Source of the DNA: Mesorhizobium sp.
GTDB taxonomy: Bacteria > Pseudomonadota > Alphaproteobacteria > Rhizobiales > Rhizobiaceae
Assembly (NCBI RefSeq): GCF_017306545.1
Contig: NZ_JAFKID010000008.1
Coordinates: forward strand, 1 to 64,000
Length of the DNA stretch: 64,000 nucleotides
Reading direction: 5' to 3'
Of this stretch, positions 52,091 through 61,225 are shown piece after piece. Position 1 is the first letter of the stretch. Each line of letters starts with the position of its first letter. A model generated the notes under the pieces. It searched no databases. It worked only from the letters and a program-made list of their open reading frames with translations, and was not told where the DNA came from. The position numbers and the translations under genes are program-made.

Positions 52091-52710
52091 GCAGCTCCGT
52101 CCGCTTCCATAAAGGCGACCTGCCGGATTTGTCTCACTACGATGTCGAGGCGGTCGCCATCGACACCGAGACGCTGGGGCTCAACCCGCATCGCGACCGC
52201 CTGTGCGTGGTGCAGCTTTCGCCGGGCGACGGCACCGCCGACGTGGTGCAGATCGCGCCCGGCCAGCGGCGGGCGCCGAACCTTGCCGCGCTGCTGCGCA
52301 ACCGCAAGGTGACGAAGCTGTTCCATTACGGCCGCTTCGACATTGCCGTGCTCTACCATGCCTTCGGCGTCATGGCCGAGCCGGTGTTCTGCACCAAGAT
52401 CGCCTCGCGGCTCACCCGCACCTACACCGACCGGCACGGCTTGAAGGACATCTGCCACGAGCTTCTCGGCGTCAGCCTGTCCAAACAGCAGCAGTCGTCC
52501 GACTGGGCGGCCGAGGCGCTGTCGCCCGAACAGCTCGACTATGCCGCGTCCGACGTGCTCTACCTGCACCGGCTGCGCGAGGTGCTGGCCGGGCGGCTGA
52601 CGCGCGACGGACGCACGAAGGAGGCCGAAGCCTGCTTCCGTTTCCTGCCGACGCGCGCGAAGCTCGATCTCATGGGCTGGGCGGAAGAAGACATCTTCGC
52701 GCACAGCTGA
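52087..52710 (+). CDS. RNase D-like 3'-5' exonuclease
   Basis: The 207-residue protein has the DEDD exonuclease motifs: AIDTETLGL near residue 24, FHYGRFDIAVLYHAFG near residue 80 and the YAASDVLYLHRLR motif near 155. It lacks the HRDC domains of full-length RNase D, so it is the short alphaproteobacterial type. The start overlaps the peptidase stop as ATGA. It probably trims structured RNA 3' ends. Confidence 0.86.
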   Translation: MSSSVRFHKGDLPDLSHYDVEAVAIDTETLGLNPHRDRLCVVQLSPGDGTADVVQIAPGQRRAPNLAALLRNRKVTKLFHYGRFDIAVLYHAFGVMAEPVFCTKIASRLTRTYTDRHGLKDICHELLGVSLSKQQQSSDWAAEALSPEQLDYAASDVLYLHRLREVLAGRLTRDGRTKEAEACFRFLPTRAKLDLMGWAEEDIFAHS

Positions 52711-52767
52711 GGGAACTTCGGCGCGGGTTCGGCGTTATGCGGCGCAAACCGATTTGAGGGGATTGCC

Positions 52768-52995
52768 ATGACCGAGCGCAAGCCAATCGCCAGCGCGCCG
52801 AAGGACGGCTCGCAGATCACCGTTTCGTGGACCGACAAGGACGGCGTGACCAGCGAGTCGCTGGCGCGCTGGGAAGACGGCGGCTGGTGGACCTATATCG
52901 ACGGCGACACCAAGAAGCGGATCGAGCCGTCCAGCTGGCGGCCCGCCGGCTCGGACGACGCCAACTCGGGCGACGCCGGCTCGGGCGACGATTGA
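52768..52995 (+). CDS. small hypothetical protein
   Basis: The 75-residue acidic product starts MTERKPIASAPKDGSQITVS and has a compact WEDGGWWTYIDGDTKKR stretch that looks like a small beta domain. The C-terminal tail is Asp/Gly/Ser-rich and low complexity. GAGGGGATTGCC precedes the ATG. No named family is recognised. It may be cotranscribed with the RNase D-like gene 57 bases upstream. Confidence 0.6.
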   Translation: MTERKPIASAPKDGSQITVSWTDKDGVTSESLARWEDGGWWTYIDGDTKKRIEPSSWRPAGSDDANSGDAGSGDD

Positions 52996-53017
52996 GAAAA
53001 TACTCCCGGCAGCTCGG

Positions 53018-53317
53018 CTATCGGGAGGCGTGATGCCTGGCGTTGCGCTCCGCGATCACCGGAGACGGGCCTGCATCGACCAGAAGGCCGGTGATGCGGG
53101 CGAAGCCGGCGAAGGATTTGCGGGCCTCCTCCGCGCTCATCTGGGCGGCCAGGGCGGCTGCACAGCAATTCAGCGCGCAACGATAGACCGGACCGCGGCG
53201 TCCCACCGGCCATTGGCGCAGGAACACCATCGCCTCGGCGACATTGTCGATATCCTCGACAGGATGACCCGGCCCGCGCGAAAGACGCACGGACGAAAGA
53301 AATTGCAAGCGATCCAC
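53018..53317 (-). CDS. DUF982-family protein
   Basis: The 99-residue product matches the rhizobial DUF982 pattern: GPGHPVEDIDNVAEAMVFL, then a GRRGPVYRCALNCCAAAL helix. GTG 53317 has GGGAGG 6 bases upstream and gives the usual family length, so it is preferred over ATG codons farther upstream. Function is unknown. It is divergent from the class A PBP gene. Confidence 0.78.
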   Translation of the reverse strand: MDRLQFLSSVRLSRGPGHPVEDIDNVAEAMVFLRQWPVGRRGPVYRCALNCCAAALAAQMSAEEARKSFAGFARITGLLVDAGPSPVIAERNARHHASR

Positions 53318-53577
53318 GGCAATCCTCCCACGGAAACTGGCGGCCGGCTTATGGCTGGAACCTTTATCAACGCTGGAAATTCGACTTGGTTCCGCCTGTT
53401 CTTCGGCATGAGCCATTGGGCATAGTGAATGCGGGACGGCGCGCGATGGCAAATCACTTTGACTTCCAGATTGTGACAGACGGTTGCCGGCTTTGCCGCT
53501 CTGTCGCGCGGGATTCTTTCGAGGCGGAACCGCGCAGAAATTCGCCAGCGAATTCAACGCATTCGAACGATACGGCG

Positions 53578-53592
53578 TTAACCCGCCCTTAA
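53578..53592. promoter_or_regulatory. perfect CtrA box
   Basis: TTAACCCGCCCTTAA fits TTAA-N7-TTAA exactly, the consensus of the alphaproteobacterial cell-cycle regulator CtrA. It lies 62 bases upstream of the PBP start codon in a 337-base gap between divergent genes. Binding is inferred from the match alone. Confidence 0.6.
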
Positions 53593-53654
53593 ACCGCCGC
53601 AACTACCGTTCAACCGGACGCCATCGGCATTCGGGGGAATACAGGGCGCAGCGC

Positions 53655-55925
53655 ATGGCGAGCCGCAGGGACAAACGCATCGAGCCCAGCTTCGGGGAGC
53701 CGTCGCGCGCGGCTTCCGCCGACGGGTTTTCGGTGCGCGAGGAGGACCGCGTCGTGCCGGGCCGCAGCAAAGCCGCCCCCAAGGGCAAAGCACGGAAGAC
53801 GAAGGCCGGGCGTCGCAGCGGCCGGCCGCGGCGCGGCCTGCTCGGCATCGCCGTGCGGCTGATCTACTGGTGCTTCGTGCTCGCCATCTGGGGCGGCATC
53901 GCGGCCGCCGGCATCGTCATCTATTATGGCGCCAAGATGCCGGCCGCGACGACCTGGGAAATCCCCGACCGCGCGCCCAACATCAAGATCGTCTCCGTCG
54001 ACGGCAAGCTGATCGCCAATCGCGGCATGAGCGGCGGCGAGGCGCTGACGCTCAAGGAAATGTCGCCCTACATTCCCGAAGCCGTCGTGGCCATCGAGGA
54101 CCGCCGGTTCTATTCGCATTTCGGCATCGATCCCATCGGCCTGGCGCGGGCGATGGTGACGAACATCCTGGGCGGGCATTTTTCGCAGGGCGGCTCGACG
54201 CTGACCCAGCAGCTCGCCAAGAACCTGTTCCTGAAGCCCGACCGCACGCTGGAGCGCAAGGTGCAGGAGGTGCTTCTGGCGCTCTGGCTGGAGCACAAGC
54301 ACAGCAAGGACCAGATCCTGCAAATGTACCTGAACCGGGTCTATTTCGGTTCGGGCGCCTATGGCGTGGAGGCCGCCTCGCGGCGCTATTTCGGCAAGAG
54401 CGCGCGCGACGTCACGCTGGCGGAGGCGGCCCTTCTGGCCGGTCTGCTCAAGGCGCCGTCACGGCTTTCGCCGGCGCGCGACCCGAAGGCGGCGGAGGAT
54501 CGGGCGCAACTCGTGCTCGCCGCCATGCAGGACGAGGGCATGGTTTCGGCCAAGCAGGTGGCGACTGCCATGAGCGCGCCGGCGACGCGCGCGCCGTCCT
54601 ACTGGACCGGCTCGGAAAACTACGTCGCCGATACGGTCATGGAAGAACTGCCGAACCTGATCGGCGACGTTCAGGGCGACATCGTCGTCGATACGACCGT
54701 CGATCTCACCTTGCAGAAGATCGCCGAGAAATCGATCCGCGAACTGATCGACCAGAACGGCAAGAAGCTCAACGTCAGCCAGGGCGCGCTGGTTTCCATC
54801 GACAATTCGGGCGCCGTGCGCGCCATGGTCGGCGGCTACGATTATTCCACCAGCCAGTTCGACCGCGCCTCGGAGGCGAAACGTCAGCCGGGTTCGGCGT
54901 TCAAACCGTTCGTCTATATGGCGGCGTTGGAAGCCGGCCGCACGCCCGACAGCGTGCGCAACGACGCGCCGATCCGGATCGGCAAATGGACGCCGGAGAA
55001 CTACGGCGGCAAATATTACGGCAAGGTGACGCTCGCCACCGCGTTGGCGAAATCGCTGAATTCGGTGGCGGCGCAACTCACCATGGAGGTCGGGCCGGCG
55101 GCCGTCATCGAGGCCGCGCACCGCATGGGCATCCAGTCCGAGTTGCAATCCAACGTCTCGATCGCGCTCGGCACGTCGGAAGTGACGCCGCTGGAACTGA
55201 CCGCCGCCTACGTGCCGTTCGCCAATGGCGGCTATCGGCCCGAGGTCCATTTCATCCGCCGGATCACCACCGCAGACGGCAAGCTGCTCTATGCCGACGA
55301 CGGCGGCAACGCGCCGCGCGTGGTGAAGCCGGAAATCGTCGGCATGATGAATTCGATGATGGCGGGCACGGTCGAAGTGGGCGGCACTGCGAGGAAAGCG
55401 GGTTTCAACTGGCCGTCGGCCGGCAAGACCGGGACCAGCCAGAATTCGCGCGACGCCTGGTTTGTCGGCTACACCGCCAATCTCACCACCGGCGTGTGGT
55501 TCGGCAATGACGACGGCTCGCCGATGAAGAAAGTCACCGGCGGCGCGCTGCCGGCGCAGGCCTGGCATGAATTCATGGTTGCAGCGCACGAAGGCGTGCC
55601 GATCCGGCCGCTGCCCGGCGGCTGGAAGCCGGCGCCCGGCGACGCGATCGTCCAGGACGACGGCCCGGCGCCCGTGCCGGCCGCCGATGTCGGCGGAGCG
55701 CGGACGGCAAGCCCTCGTCAGGCGGCGCCGGCCCAGCCGCCGCAGCCTGTGGCGTCGTCGCGGCCGGCCAAGGCGACCGAGACGGTCGATGCGGGCGGCT
55801 TCGGCATGCCGGCCGAAGATGCGGCGCCGACCGCTTCAATCAGGAGGCCTGTGCCGCCGGGCGACGTCGGCGGTCCGCTGAAGAAAAAGCAGACCTCCAT
55901 CATGGATATCCTGACCGGCGGCTGA
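53655..55925 (+). CDS. class A penicillin-binding protein (PBP1A-type)
   Basis: The 756-residue bifunctional enzyme polymerises and cross-links peptidoglycan. A basic, disordered N-terminus precedes one membrane helix (WCFVLAIWGGIAAAGIVIYY, about residue 74). The glycosyltransferase glutamate is Glu148 in EDRRFYSHFG and the transpeptidase serine is Ser414 in GSAFK, with KTGTS at 591-595. The C-terminus is Pro/Ala-rich and low complexity for about 110 residues. I chose ATG 53655; the frame extends back to 53484 across the CtrA box. Cell-cycle control is suggested by that box. Confidence 0.9.
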   Translation: MASRRDKRIEPSFGEPSRAASADGFSVREEDRVVPGRSKAAPKGKARKTKAGRRSGRPRRGLLGIAVRLIYWCFVLAIWGGIAAAGIVIYYGAKMPAATTWEIPDRAPNIKIVSVDGKLIANRGMSGGEALTLKEMSPYIPEAVVAIEDRRFYSHFGIDPIGLARAMVTNILGGHFSQGGSTLTQQLAKNLFLKPDRTLERKVQEVLLALWLEHKHSKDQILQMYLNRVYFGSGAYGVEAASRRYFGKSARDVTLAEAALLAGLLKAPSRLSPARDPKAAEDRAQLVLAAMQDEGMVSAKQVATAMSAPATRAPSYWTGSENYVADTVMEELPNLIGDVQGDIVVDTTVDLTLQKIAEKSIRELIDQNGKKLNVSQGALVSIDNSGAVRAMVGGYDYSTSQFDRASEAKRQPGSAFKPFVYMAALEAGRTPDSVRNDAPIRIGKWTPENYGGKYYGKVTLATALAKSLNSVAAQLTMEVGPAAVIEAAHRMGIQSELQSNVSIALGTSEVTPLELTAAYVPFANGGYRPEVHFIRRITTADGKLLYADDGGNAPRVVKPEIVGMMNSMMAGTVEVGGTARKAGFNWPSAGKTGTSQNSRDAWFVGYTANLTTGVWFGNDDGSPMKKVTGGALPAQAWHEFMVAAHEGVPIRPLPGGWKPAPGDAIVQDDGPAPVPAADVGGARTASPRQAAPAQPPQPVASSRPAKATETVDAGGFGMPAEDAAPTASIRRPVPPGDVGGPLKKKQTSIMDILTGG

Positions 55926-56089
55926 CCCTAAAGTTTCGCGATCTTTCAGATCCGCTCGGCACGCTTTACATTCCTCATATTGCGCATGCCCTTGTCCCGA
56001 AATCGGGGCCGCTTTCGGGAGACATGCTCTCTCGCCACGGCGCGCGCATTCGGCTACATGTCCGGCGCAATAGCCGGAACCGACCTCAG

Positions 56090-56839
56090 ATGACCGATAC
56101 GGAAAACAGGAAGACCATCGTTCTGACCGGCGCCAGCCGCGGCATCGGCCATGCCACGGTCAAGCGGTTCTCGCGCGAGGGCTGGCGGGTTATCACCTGC
56201 TCGCGGCAGGCTTTTGCCGACAACTGCCCGTGGCCGGCCGGGCCGGAAGACCACATCCGCGTCGATCTCGCCGATCCGGAAGACGTCGGCGTCGCCGTGT
56301 CGGAAATCCGCCATCGGCTGGAAGCGGACGGCGGCCGGCTTCATGCGCTGGTCAACAATGCCGGCATTTCGCCGAAGCTCGCCGACGGCGGGCGGATGAA
56401 CTCCATCGACACGCCCATGCATGTCTGGCGCGACGTCTTCCAGGTCAATTTCTTCGCGCCGATCATGCTGGCGCGCGGTCTGTTCAAGGAACTGGCGGCC
56501 GCGCAGGGCGCCATCGTCAACGTCACCTCGATCGCCGGCAGCCGGGTGCATCCCTTCGCCGGCACCGCCTACGCCACGTCCAAGGCGGCGCTCGGCTCGC
56601 TGACGCGCGAGATGGCGCACGATTTCGGTCCCGCCGGCATCCGCGTCAACGCCATTGCGCCCGGCGAGATCGACACCGCCATCCTGTCGCCGGGCACGGA
56701 GAAGATCGTCGAGACGATCCCGCTGCGCCGCCTCGGCACGACGGCGGAGGTGGCCGACATCATCTTCTTCCTGTGCTCGGGGCAGGCGGCCTACGTCACC
56801 GGATCGGAAATCCACATCAACGGCGGCCAGCACGTCTGA
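56090..56839 (+). CDS. SDR-family oxidoreductase
   Basis: The 249-residue short-chain dehydrogenase has TGASRGIGHA near residue 13, NNAGIS near residue 91 and the active-site pair NVTSIAGSR and YATSKAALGS near 150-165. The C-terminus SEIHINGGQHV is typical of 3-oxoacyl-reductase-like SDRs. ATG 56090 is preferred over 56024. It is convergent with cysH, 16 bases apart. Its substrate is unknown. Confidence 0.85.
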   Translation: MTDTENRKTIVLTGASRGIGHATVKRFSREGWRVITCSRQAFADNCPWPAGPEDHIRVDLADPEDVGVAVSEIRHRLEADGGRLHALVNNAGISPKLADGGRMNSIDTPMHVWRDVFQVNFFAPIMLARGLFKELAAAQGAIVNVTSIAGSRVHPFAGTAYATSKAALGSLTREMAHDFGPAGIRVNAIAPGEIDTAILSPGTEKIVETIPLRRLGTTAEVADIIFFLCSGQAAYVTGSEIHINGGQHV

Positions 56840-56855
56840 AGCGGGGCGTCCGGCT

Positions 56856-57620
56856 TTACAGCGAGGCGTCGGTCAGCGACTTTTCCAACCCGGACAGGTG
56901 AATGCCGCATTCGGTCTTGGCCTGTCCGGCCCAGCGGCCGGAGCGGGCATCCTCGCCCGGCTGCACCGGCTGCGTGCAGGGAAAGCAGCCGATCGACAGG
57001 TAGCCGTAGGCGACGAGCGGGTTTTCCCGGAGCGCGTGGGCGCGCATGTAGTCGGCCTGGTCGGCGGTGGTCCAGTGCGCCAGCGGGTTGATGCGGATGC
57101 GGTGTCCCACCGCCTCGAAGACCGGCAAGGCGGTCCGCGTCGAGGCCTGAAAACGCTTGCGGCCGGTGAACCAGGCCTCGAACGGCTCGACGCCGCGCGC
57201 CATCGGCTCGACCTTGCGGATCGCGCAGCAGGCGTCGGTGTCGGTTTCATGCAGCCTGCCCGTCGGATCGAGGCGGGCGAGCGCGGCCTCCTGCGGGGCG
57301 ACGACGCGCACGTCGGTCAGTCCGAAGTCGGCCACCAGTGCGTCACGGTAGCTCAGCGTTTCCTCGAAATGCTTGCCCGTGTCGAGGAAGACGATCGGCA
57401 GATGCCGATCGATCCCGGCGATCATGTGGAGCAGTACCGCCGAGTCGGCGCCGAACGACGAGACCGCCGCGACGGCGCCCGCAAACAGGTCGGCCGCGGC
57501 GCGCTCGATGATCGCTTGCGGCGCCAGATGGCCGTACAGCGCATCGAGCCCGGCGGCATGGGCCGTGCTTTCCGCGGCGGCGGTGGTTACGGCGTCAAGC
57601 GGCCCGGATTTCGCGAGCAT
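56856..57620 (-). CDS. cysH: adenylyl-sulfate (APS) reductase, CysH family
   Basis: The 254-residue protein reduces activated sulfate to sulfite. The nucleotide-binding loop reads SSFGADSAVLLHMIAG near residue 55. The paired cysteines CCAIRK near residue 131 and the CFPC motif near residue 218 are the 4Fe-4S ligands that mark APS rather than PAPS reductases. The catalytic cysteine is in ECGIHLSG near the end. The start ATG 57620 overlaps the degraded cysI by 26 bases, so the two are translationally linked. Confidence 0.92.
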   Translation of the reverse strand: MLAKSGPLDAVTTAAAESTAHAAGLDALYGHLAPQAIIERAAADLFAGAVAAVSSFGADSAVLLHMIAGIDRHLPIVFLDTGKHFEETLSYRDALVADFGLTDVRVVAPQEAALARLDPTGRLHETDTDACCAIRKVEPMARGVEPFEAWFTGRKRFQASTRTALPVFEAVGHRIRINPLAHWTTADQADYMRAHALRENPLVAYGYLSIGCFPCTQPVQPGEDARSGRWAGQAKTECGIHLSGLEKSLTDASL

Positions 57621-58941
57621 GAAGCGTCTCCTCGATGGGCTGCGGGCCGGCGTGGCGGCGGCTGTCGGTGATGTGGTTCCCGCGATCCTGCCGGGCGGCG
57701 GCCAGGCCGACCGCCGTCAACGTTTCGTACACCGCCTTGAGATCAGCGCGCGCCACGTGCGGCAGGACCAGGCTTTGCTCGGGGCTGATGCGCAACGCGT
57801 CGAAACCGTAGCGCGCGGCAAGGCCGGCCACAGTCTCCATCTGCTCGGCCGAGATGTCGCCGGATGCTTCGCTCGCGCCGCCGAGCGGCACCACGACCAC
57901 CGCGTAATCGGGATTGTGATGGGCAAGCGTGTCGCGGGCGAGCCATTCGCCGAAGAAACGTGAATCGAGCCGGGCGAGTTTAACCGCTTCATTGCTTTCC
58001 GGGCGGGCCCGCAGGTCCGGCGGCGCGAAGCGCGCGTTGATCGTCTCGACCGTGGCTTCGGGCAGCGCCGGCTCGGTTCTTTTCAGGTCGGCCCATTCGG
58101 CTTCGACCTCATGGGCGAAGGCCTCCGCGCCGGCTTCGTGCACGAGCGTGGCGAGGCGCGCCCGGTGTTTGCCCGGACGCTGCCTGTGGCGGTCGTAGAC
58201 GCGCAGGAGCGCCGTGCAGTAGGAGGCGAGGTGGTCGGCCGGCAGGAAGCCGCGCAGCGTCGCCGACGCTCCCGGCACGCCGCCGACATGGACGGCAAAG
58301 CCCAGTTGCCTGCGGTCGTTCCGGTCTAGCCGCAGGCCGATATCGTATGCGCTGGCGGTGCCGTGATCGCGCTCCGAGCCGGTGACGGCGATCCTGACCT
58401 GGCGCGGCCGGCCGGAAAGTTCCGGATGCCGCGCCGACCACCGACGCAGGATTTCGGTGAAGGGGCGCGGGTCGGCGATCTCGTCGGCCGCCGCGCCGGC
58501 GAGATGATCGGCCGCGACGATGCGGATGCCGCCGGGCGACGCCTGGGCCGGTTGCAGTTCGACGGCGGCGAGGCCGGTGAGGATCGCCGGCACGTCGGCC
58601 AGCGCCGGCCAGTCGAACCGGATCTCCCGCCGTGCGGTGAAGTGGGCGTAACCCTTGTCGTATCGGCGCGCGACATGGGCAAGCGCGCGAAGCTTTCGCG
58701 GCGTCAGCATGCCGTAGGGCAGGGGAATGCGCAGCATGTAGGAATGAGGTTGCAGGTAGACGCCGTTCATCAGTCTGAGCGGGCGGAACTGGTCTTCGGT
58801 GATTTCCCCGGCCAGCCGGCGCTCGACCTGATCGGCGAATGCGGCGATGCGGGCCTTTACGACTTCTCCGTCGAACCCGTCGCAGGCGCCTACCAGATCC
58901 TGTCCCGGCGTCCGTATCCGTTCGGCGGCGAGCATCGTCAT
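57595..58941 (-). pseudogene. degraded sulfite reductase haemoprotein (cysI-like) with internal deletion
   Basis: The 448-codon open frame matches rhizobial-type CysI up to LPHVARADLKAVYETLTAVG and NHITD, where normal proteins continue into IIACPGLDYC. It then jumps to SRRHAGPQPIEETLHA, which looks like the extreme C-terminus of the family. About 110-130 residues with all four siroheme/4Fe-4S cysteines are missing, with no frameshift. Siroheme-contact segments also diverge: FTARREIRF replaces the FTTRQNIQF pattern. The gene overlaps cysG and cysH, so it is still translated or simply retained for coupling. It cannot be an active sulfite reductase; a pseudoenzyme role is open. Confidence 0.8.
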
Positions 58942-60386
58942 GCGCCGGCCCTTTCCGTAGTGGGTGCGGTCCTGTCCGCCCGCCGCGCGGCAAGCGGCTC
59001 GGAACGGTCGAAGCGGGCGCCGGCGACGGCATCGCCGATGACGGTCATGACCGGGCCTGTGAGATCGGTGCGCGCCTCGAGCGACGGCAGGTCGGAAAGA
59101 ATGCCGTGGAAGCGGCGGCAGGTCGGCAGGCTGGCGTTTTCGGCGACGGCGACGGCGGTGTCCGGCGAAAGTCCCGCCTCGATCAACCGGCCGGCGACCT
59201 CGGCAGCGACGCTGCGGCCCATATAGACGGCAACGGTCGCCCCGGAGACGGCGAGTTTTGCCCAGTCCGGCAGCGTGCCGCCCTTGAGGTCGTGGCCGGT
59301 GGTGAAGACCATCGAAGAGGTGACGCCGCGCAAGGTCAGCGGCAGTTCGAAGTCGGCTGCGGCGGCGAAGGCGGCGGTGACGCCGGGCACGACTTCGTAG
59401 GCGATGCCGGCCTCGCGCAGCGCCGCCATTTCCTCGCCGGCACGGCCGAACACCAGCGGATCGCCGCTTTTCAGCCGCACGACGCGCTTGCCCTCGCGGC
59501 CGAGCGCCACCAACAGGGCGTTGATCTCCTCCTGGGTTTTGGAATGGCAGCCCTTGCGCTTGCCAACCGGCAGCCGCTCGGCATCGCGGCGTCCCATGGC
59601 GACGACCGCCTCCGGCACAAGCGCGTCGTAAAGGATCGCGTCTGCTTCCATCAGCAGGCGCTGCGCCCGCAAGGTCAGGAGGTCTTCGGCGCCTGGTCCG
59701 GCGCCGACCAGCGCGACATGCCCTGTCGCCGGCGCATCGGCGCGCAGCAGGTCGGCCGCGGCACGGCGGGCGGCGGCGATGTCGCCGTCCGCGAGGGCTT
59801 GCGCCGGCGCGCCGCGGAAGAAGCCGGCCCAGAAGCGGCGCCGGCGGTTGCCTTTCGGCAGCAGCCGTTCGGCCGTGTCGCGGAAGGAGGCGGCGAGGGC
59901 GGCCAGCGGTCCGAGATGCGGCGGCAGCATCTGGTCGATCCGGACGCGGATCATTTGCGCCAGCACCGGGCCGGCGCCCTCCGTGCCGATGGCGACGGCG
60001 ACCGGCGCCCGGTTGACCAAAGCAGGGGTAAAGAAATCGCACAGGGCCGGCCGGTCCACCGCGTTGACGGCGATGCCCAGGCAGCGTGCGTCGGCGGCGA
60101 CGCGCGTGTCCAGCGTTCCGTCGCCACTGGCGGCGAAGACCATCACGGCGCCTTCCAGGTGGCGCGCGGCGTAAGGTGCTGCGACGTGCTCCAGCCTGTG
60201 GCCGGCCATGAAGGCGGCGAGCGCCGGCTCAACCGTTTCCGCGACGACGCGCAGCCTTGCACTCGACTGCGCAAGAAGCCGCGCCTTGGCCAACGCCTCC
60301 TCGCCGCCGCCGACGATGGCGACGACGCGATCTTCCACCCGCATGAAAACGGGGAAGGCATTCAGTCTGTCGGCGTGGTTGGTCAT
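58938..60386 (-). CDS. cysG: siroheme synthase
   Basis: The 482-residue trifunctional enzyme makes siroheme from uroporphyrinogen III. The N-terminal precorrin-2 dehydrogenase/ferrochelatase part has VVAIVGGGEEALAKARLL near residue 18. The C-terminal methyltransferase has VALVGAGPGAEDLLTLRA near 222, RLKSGDPLVFGRAGEEM near 302, and VVPGVTAAFAAAA near 330. It heads the cysG-cysI'-cysH block with a 4-base overlap to the next gene. The DUF2849 gene often found between cysG and cysI in rhizobia is absent. Two inverted repeats lie in its promoter region. Confidence 0.92.
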   Translation of the reverse strand: MTNHADRLNAFPVFMRVEDRVVAIVGGGEEALAKARLLAQSSARLRVVAETVEPALAAFMAGHRLEHVAAPYAARHLEGAVMVFAASGDGTLDTRVAADARCLGIAVNAVDRPALCDFFTPALVNRAPVAVAIGTEGAGPVLAQMIRVRIDQMLPPHLGPLAALAASFRDTAERLLPKGNRRRRFWAGFFRGAPAQALADGDIAAARRAAADLLRADAPATGHVALVGAGPGAEDLLTLRAQRLLMEADAILYDALVPEAVVAMGRRDAERLPVGKRKGCHSKTQEEINALLVALGREGKRVVRLKSGDPLVFGRAGEEMAALREAGIAYEVVPGVTAAFAAAADFELPLTLRGVTSSMVFTTGHDLKGGTLPDWAKLAVSGATVAVYMGRSVAAEVAGRLIEAGLSPDTAVAVAENASLPTCRRFHGILSDLPSLEARTDLTGPVMTVIGDAVAGARFDRSEPLAARRADRTAPTTERAGA

Positions 60387-60392
60387 TGCAGA

Positions 60393-60413
60393 ATTCCGCT
60401 CGGGACGGAATTT
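60393..60413. promoter_or_regulatory. inverted repeat at the cysG start
   Basis: AATTCCG and CGGAATT form a 7-bp inverted repeat with a 7-base spacer, 7 bases before the cysG start. A related palindrome, ATTCCGGAAT, lies at 60520-60529. They may be sites of a sulfur-responsive regulator; the regulator is not identified. Confidence 0.4.
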
Positions 60414-60519
60414 CTAACGGCAGGCGGGCGGTTCCAGAAGCAACGCTCTCGCGTCGCCGTTTGGGGAACACAATCGCTTTTCTGCAAGCGTCGAAGCCGA
60501 GGGAAAATTATTCCGGGTC

Positions 60520-60529
60520 ATTCCGGAAT
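60520..60529. promoter_or_regulatory. palindrome ATTCCGGAAT upstream of cysG
   Basis: A perfect 10-bp palindrome sits in the gap between cysG and the attachment-protein gene. A preceding TTCCGG copy at 60511-60516 forms a direct repeat with it. It shares the ATTCCG half-site with the repeat at 60393-60413. Confidence 0.4.
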
Positions 60530-60583
60530 CCGCTTCGGAGGGCTCCCTGAGCCCGCCTTCACAGAGAAGCGCAAACGATGATT

Positions 60584-60609
60584 TTCTATATTGCACTAAA
60601 ATTATAGAA
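60584..60609. promoter_or_regulatory. inverted repeat TTCTATA-N12-TATAGAA
   Basis: The two 7-base arms are perfect inverses with a 12-base spacer. The site lies 130 bases upstream of the attachment-protein gene and 200 bases upstream of cysG, so it may regulate either. Confidence 0.4.
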
Positions 60610-60720
60610 TTAAAGGAATCCGGGACTGTCGCTGAGGCCCCGGAACATTCCGCCTGTCCGGCACGTTTGTCGCCAAGGCTTCGGGGGACTGCAAAAGCAA
60701 ATGCCGGAAAGGGAAAGATC

Positions 60721-61182
60721 ATGGACAATCTCATCCTCAAGCACGATCTTTGGGTGGTCGTTGCCGACGGCGAAAGGGCCCTGTTCCTGAGGAACGAGGG
60801 CGGTGCGAAACATCCGGACTTTCAGGTCGCCGACGAGATGGAGCGGGAGAATCCGGCGACGCGCGAGCAGGGCACGGAGCGGCCCCGCCGTTATAGCGAC
60901 GGACCCTCGCCGCATAACAGCGCCTTTGCCGAAACCGACTGGCATCGTCTCAGCAAGGAACGCTTTGCCGACGACGTCGCCCGGCGGCTTTACAGGAGCG
61001 TCCATCAGGGGCGGATCGAAGAGTTGGTACTGGTCGCGCCGCCGCAGATCCTGGGCGCACTGCGCAAGAAACTACACAAAGAGGTCGGGGCCAGGGTGAA
61101 GGCGGAATTCGCCCGGACGCTGACCAATCAGTCTGTCCGGGATATCGAAGCCGTTCTCGGCAGTCGAAGCGTGGCGCCATGA
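60721..61182 (+). CDS. host attachment protein family
   Basis: The 153-residue protein matches the family annotated as required for attachment to host cells: WVVVADGERALFLRNEGG near residue 11 and a C-terminal LVLVAPPQILGALRKKLHKE segment near 103, ending with a TNQSVRDIEAVL helix. The fold is related to archaeal eRF1-type domains. Its function is not well established despite the name. GGAAAGGGAAAG precedes the ATG at 60721; an upstream start at 60667 is rejected. Confidence 0.82.
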   Translation: MDNLILKHDLWVVVADGERALFLRNEGGAKHPDFQVADEMERENPATREQGTERPRRYSDGPSPHNSAFAETDWHRLSKERFADDVARRLYRSVHQGRIEELVLVAPPQILGALRKKLHKEVGARVKAEFARTLTNQSVRDIEAVLGSRSVAP

Positions 61183-61225
61183 CCAGGCAGCTTTCGGGCC
61201 GGCAGCCGTGGCCCTTCGCCCGGCG

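Noticed and set aside
57595-60042. A single 815-codon CysG-CysI fusion protein
   Set aside because: The upstream half of this frame is the shadow of cysG, which is read in another frame. The cysI-like part starts at ATG 58941, overlapping the cysG stop.
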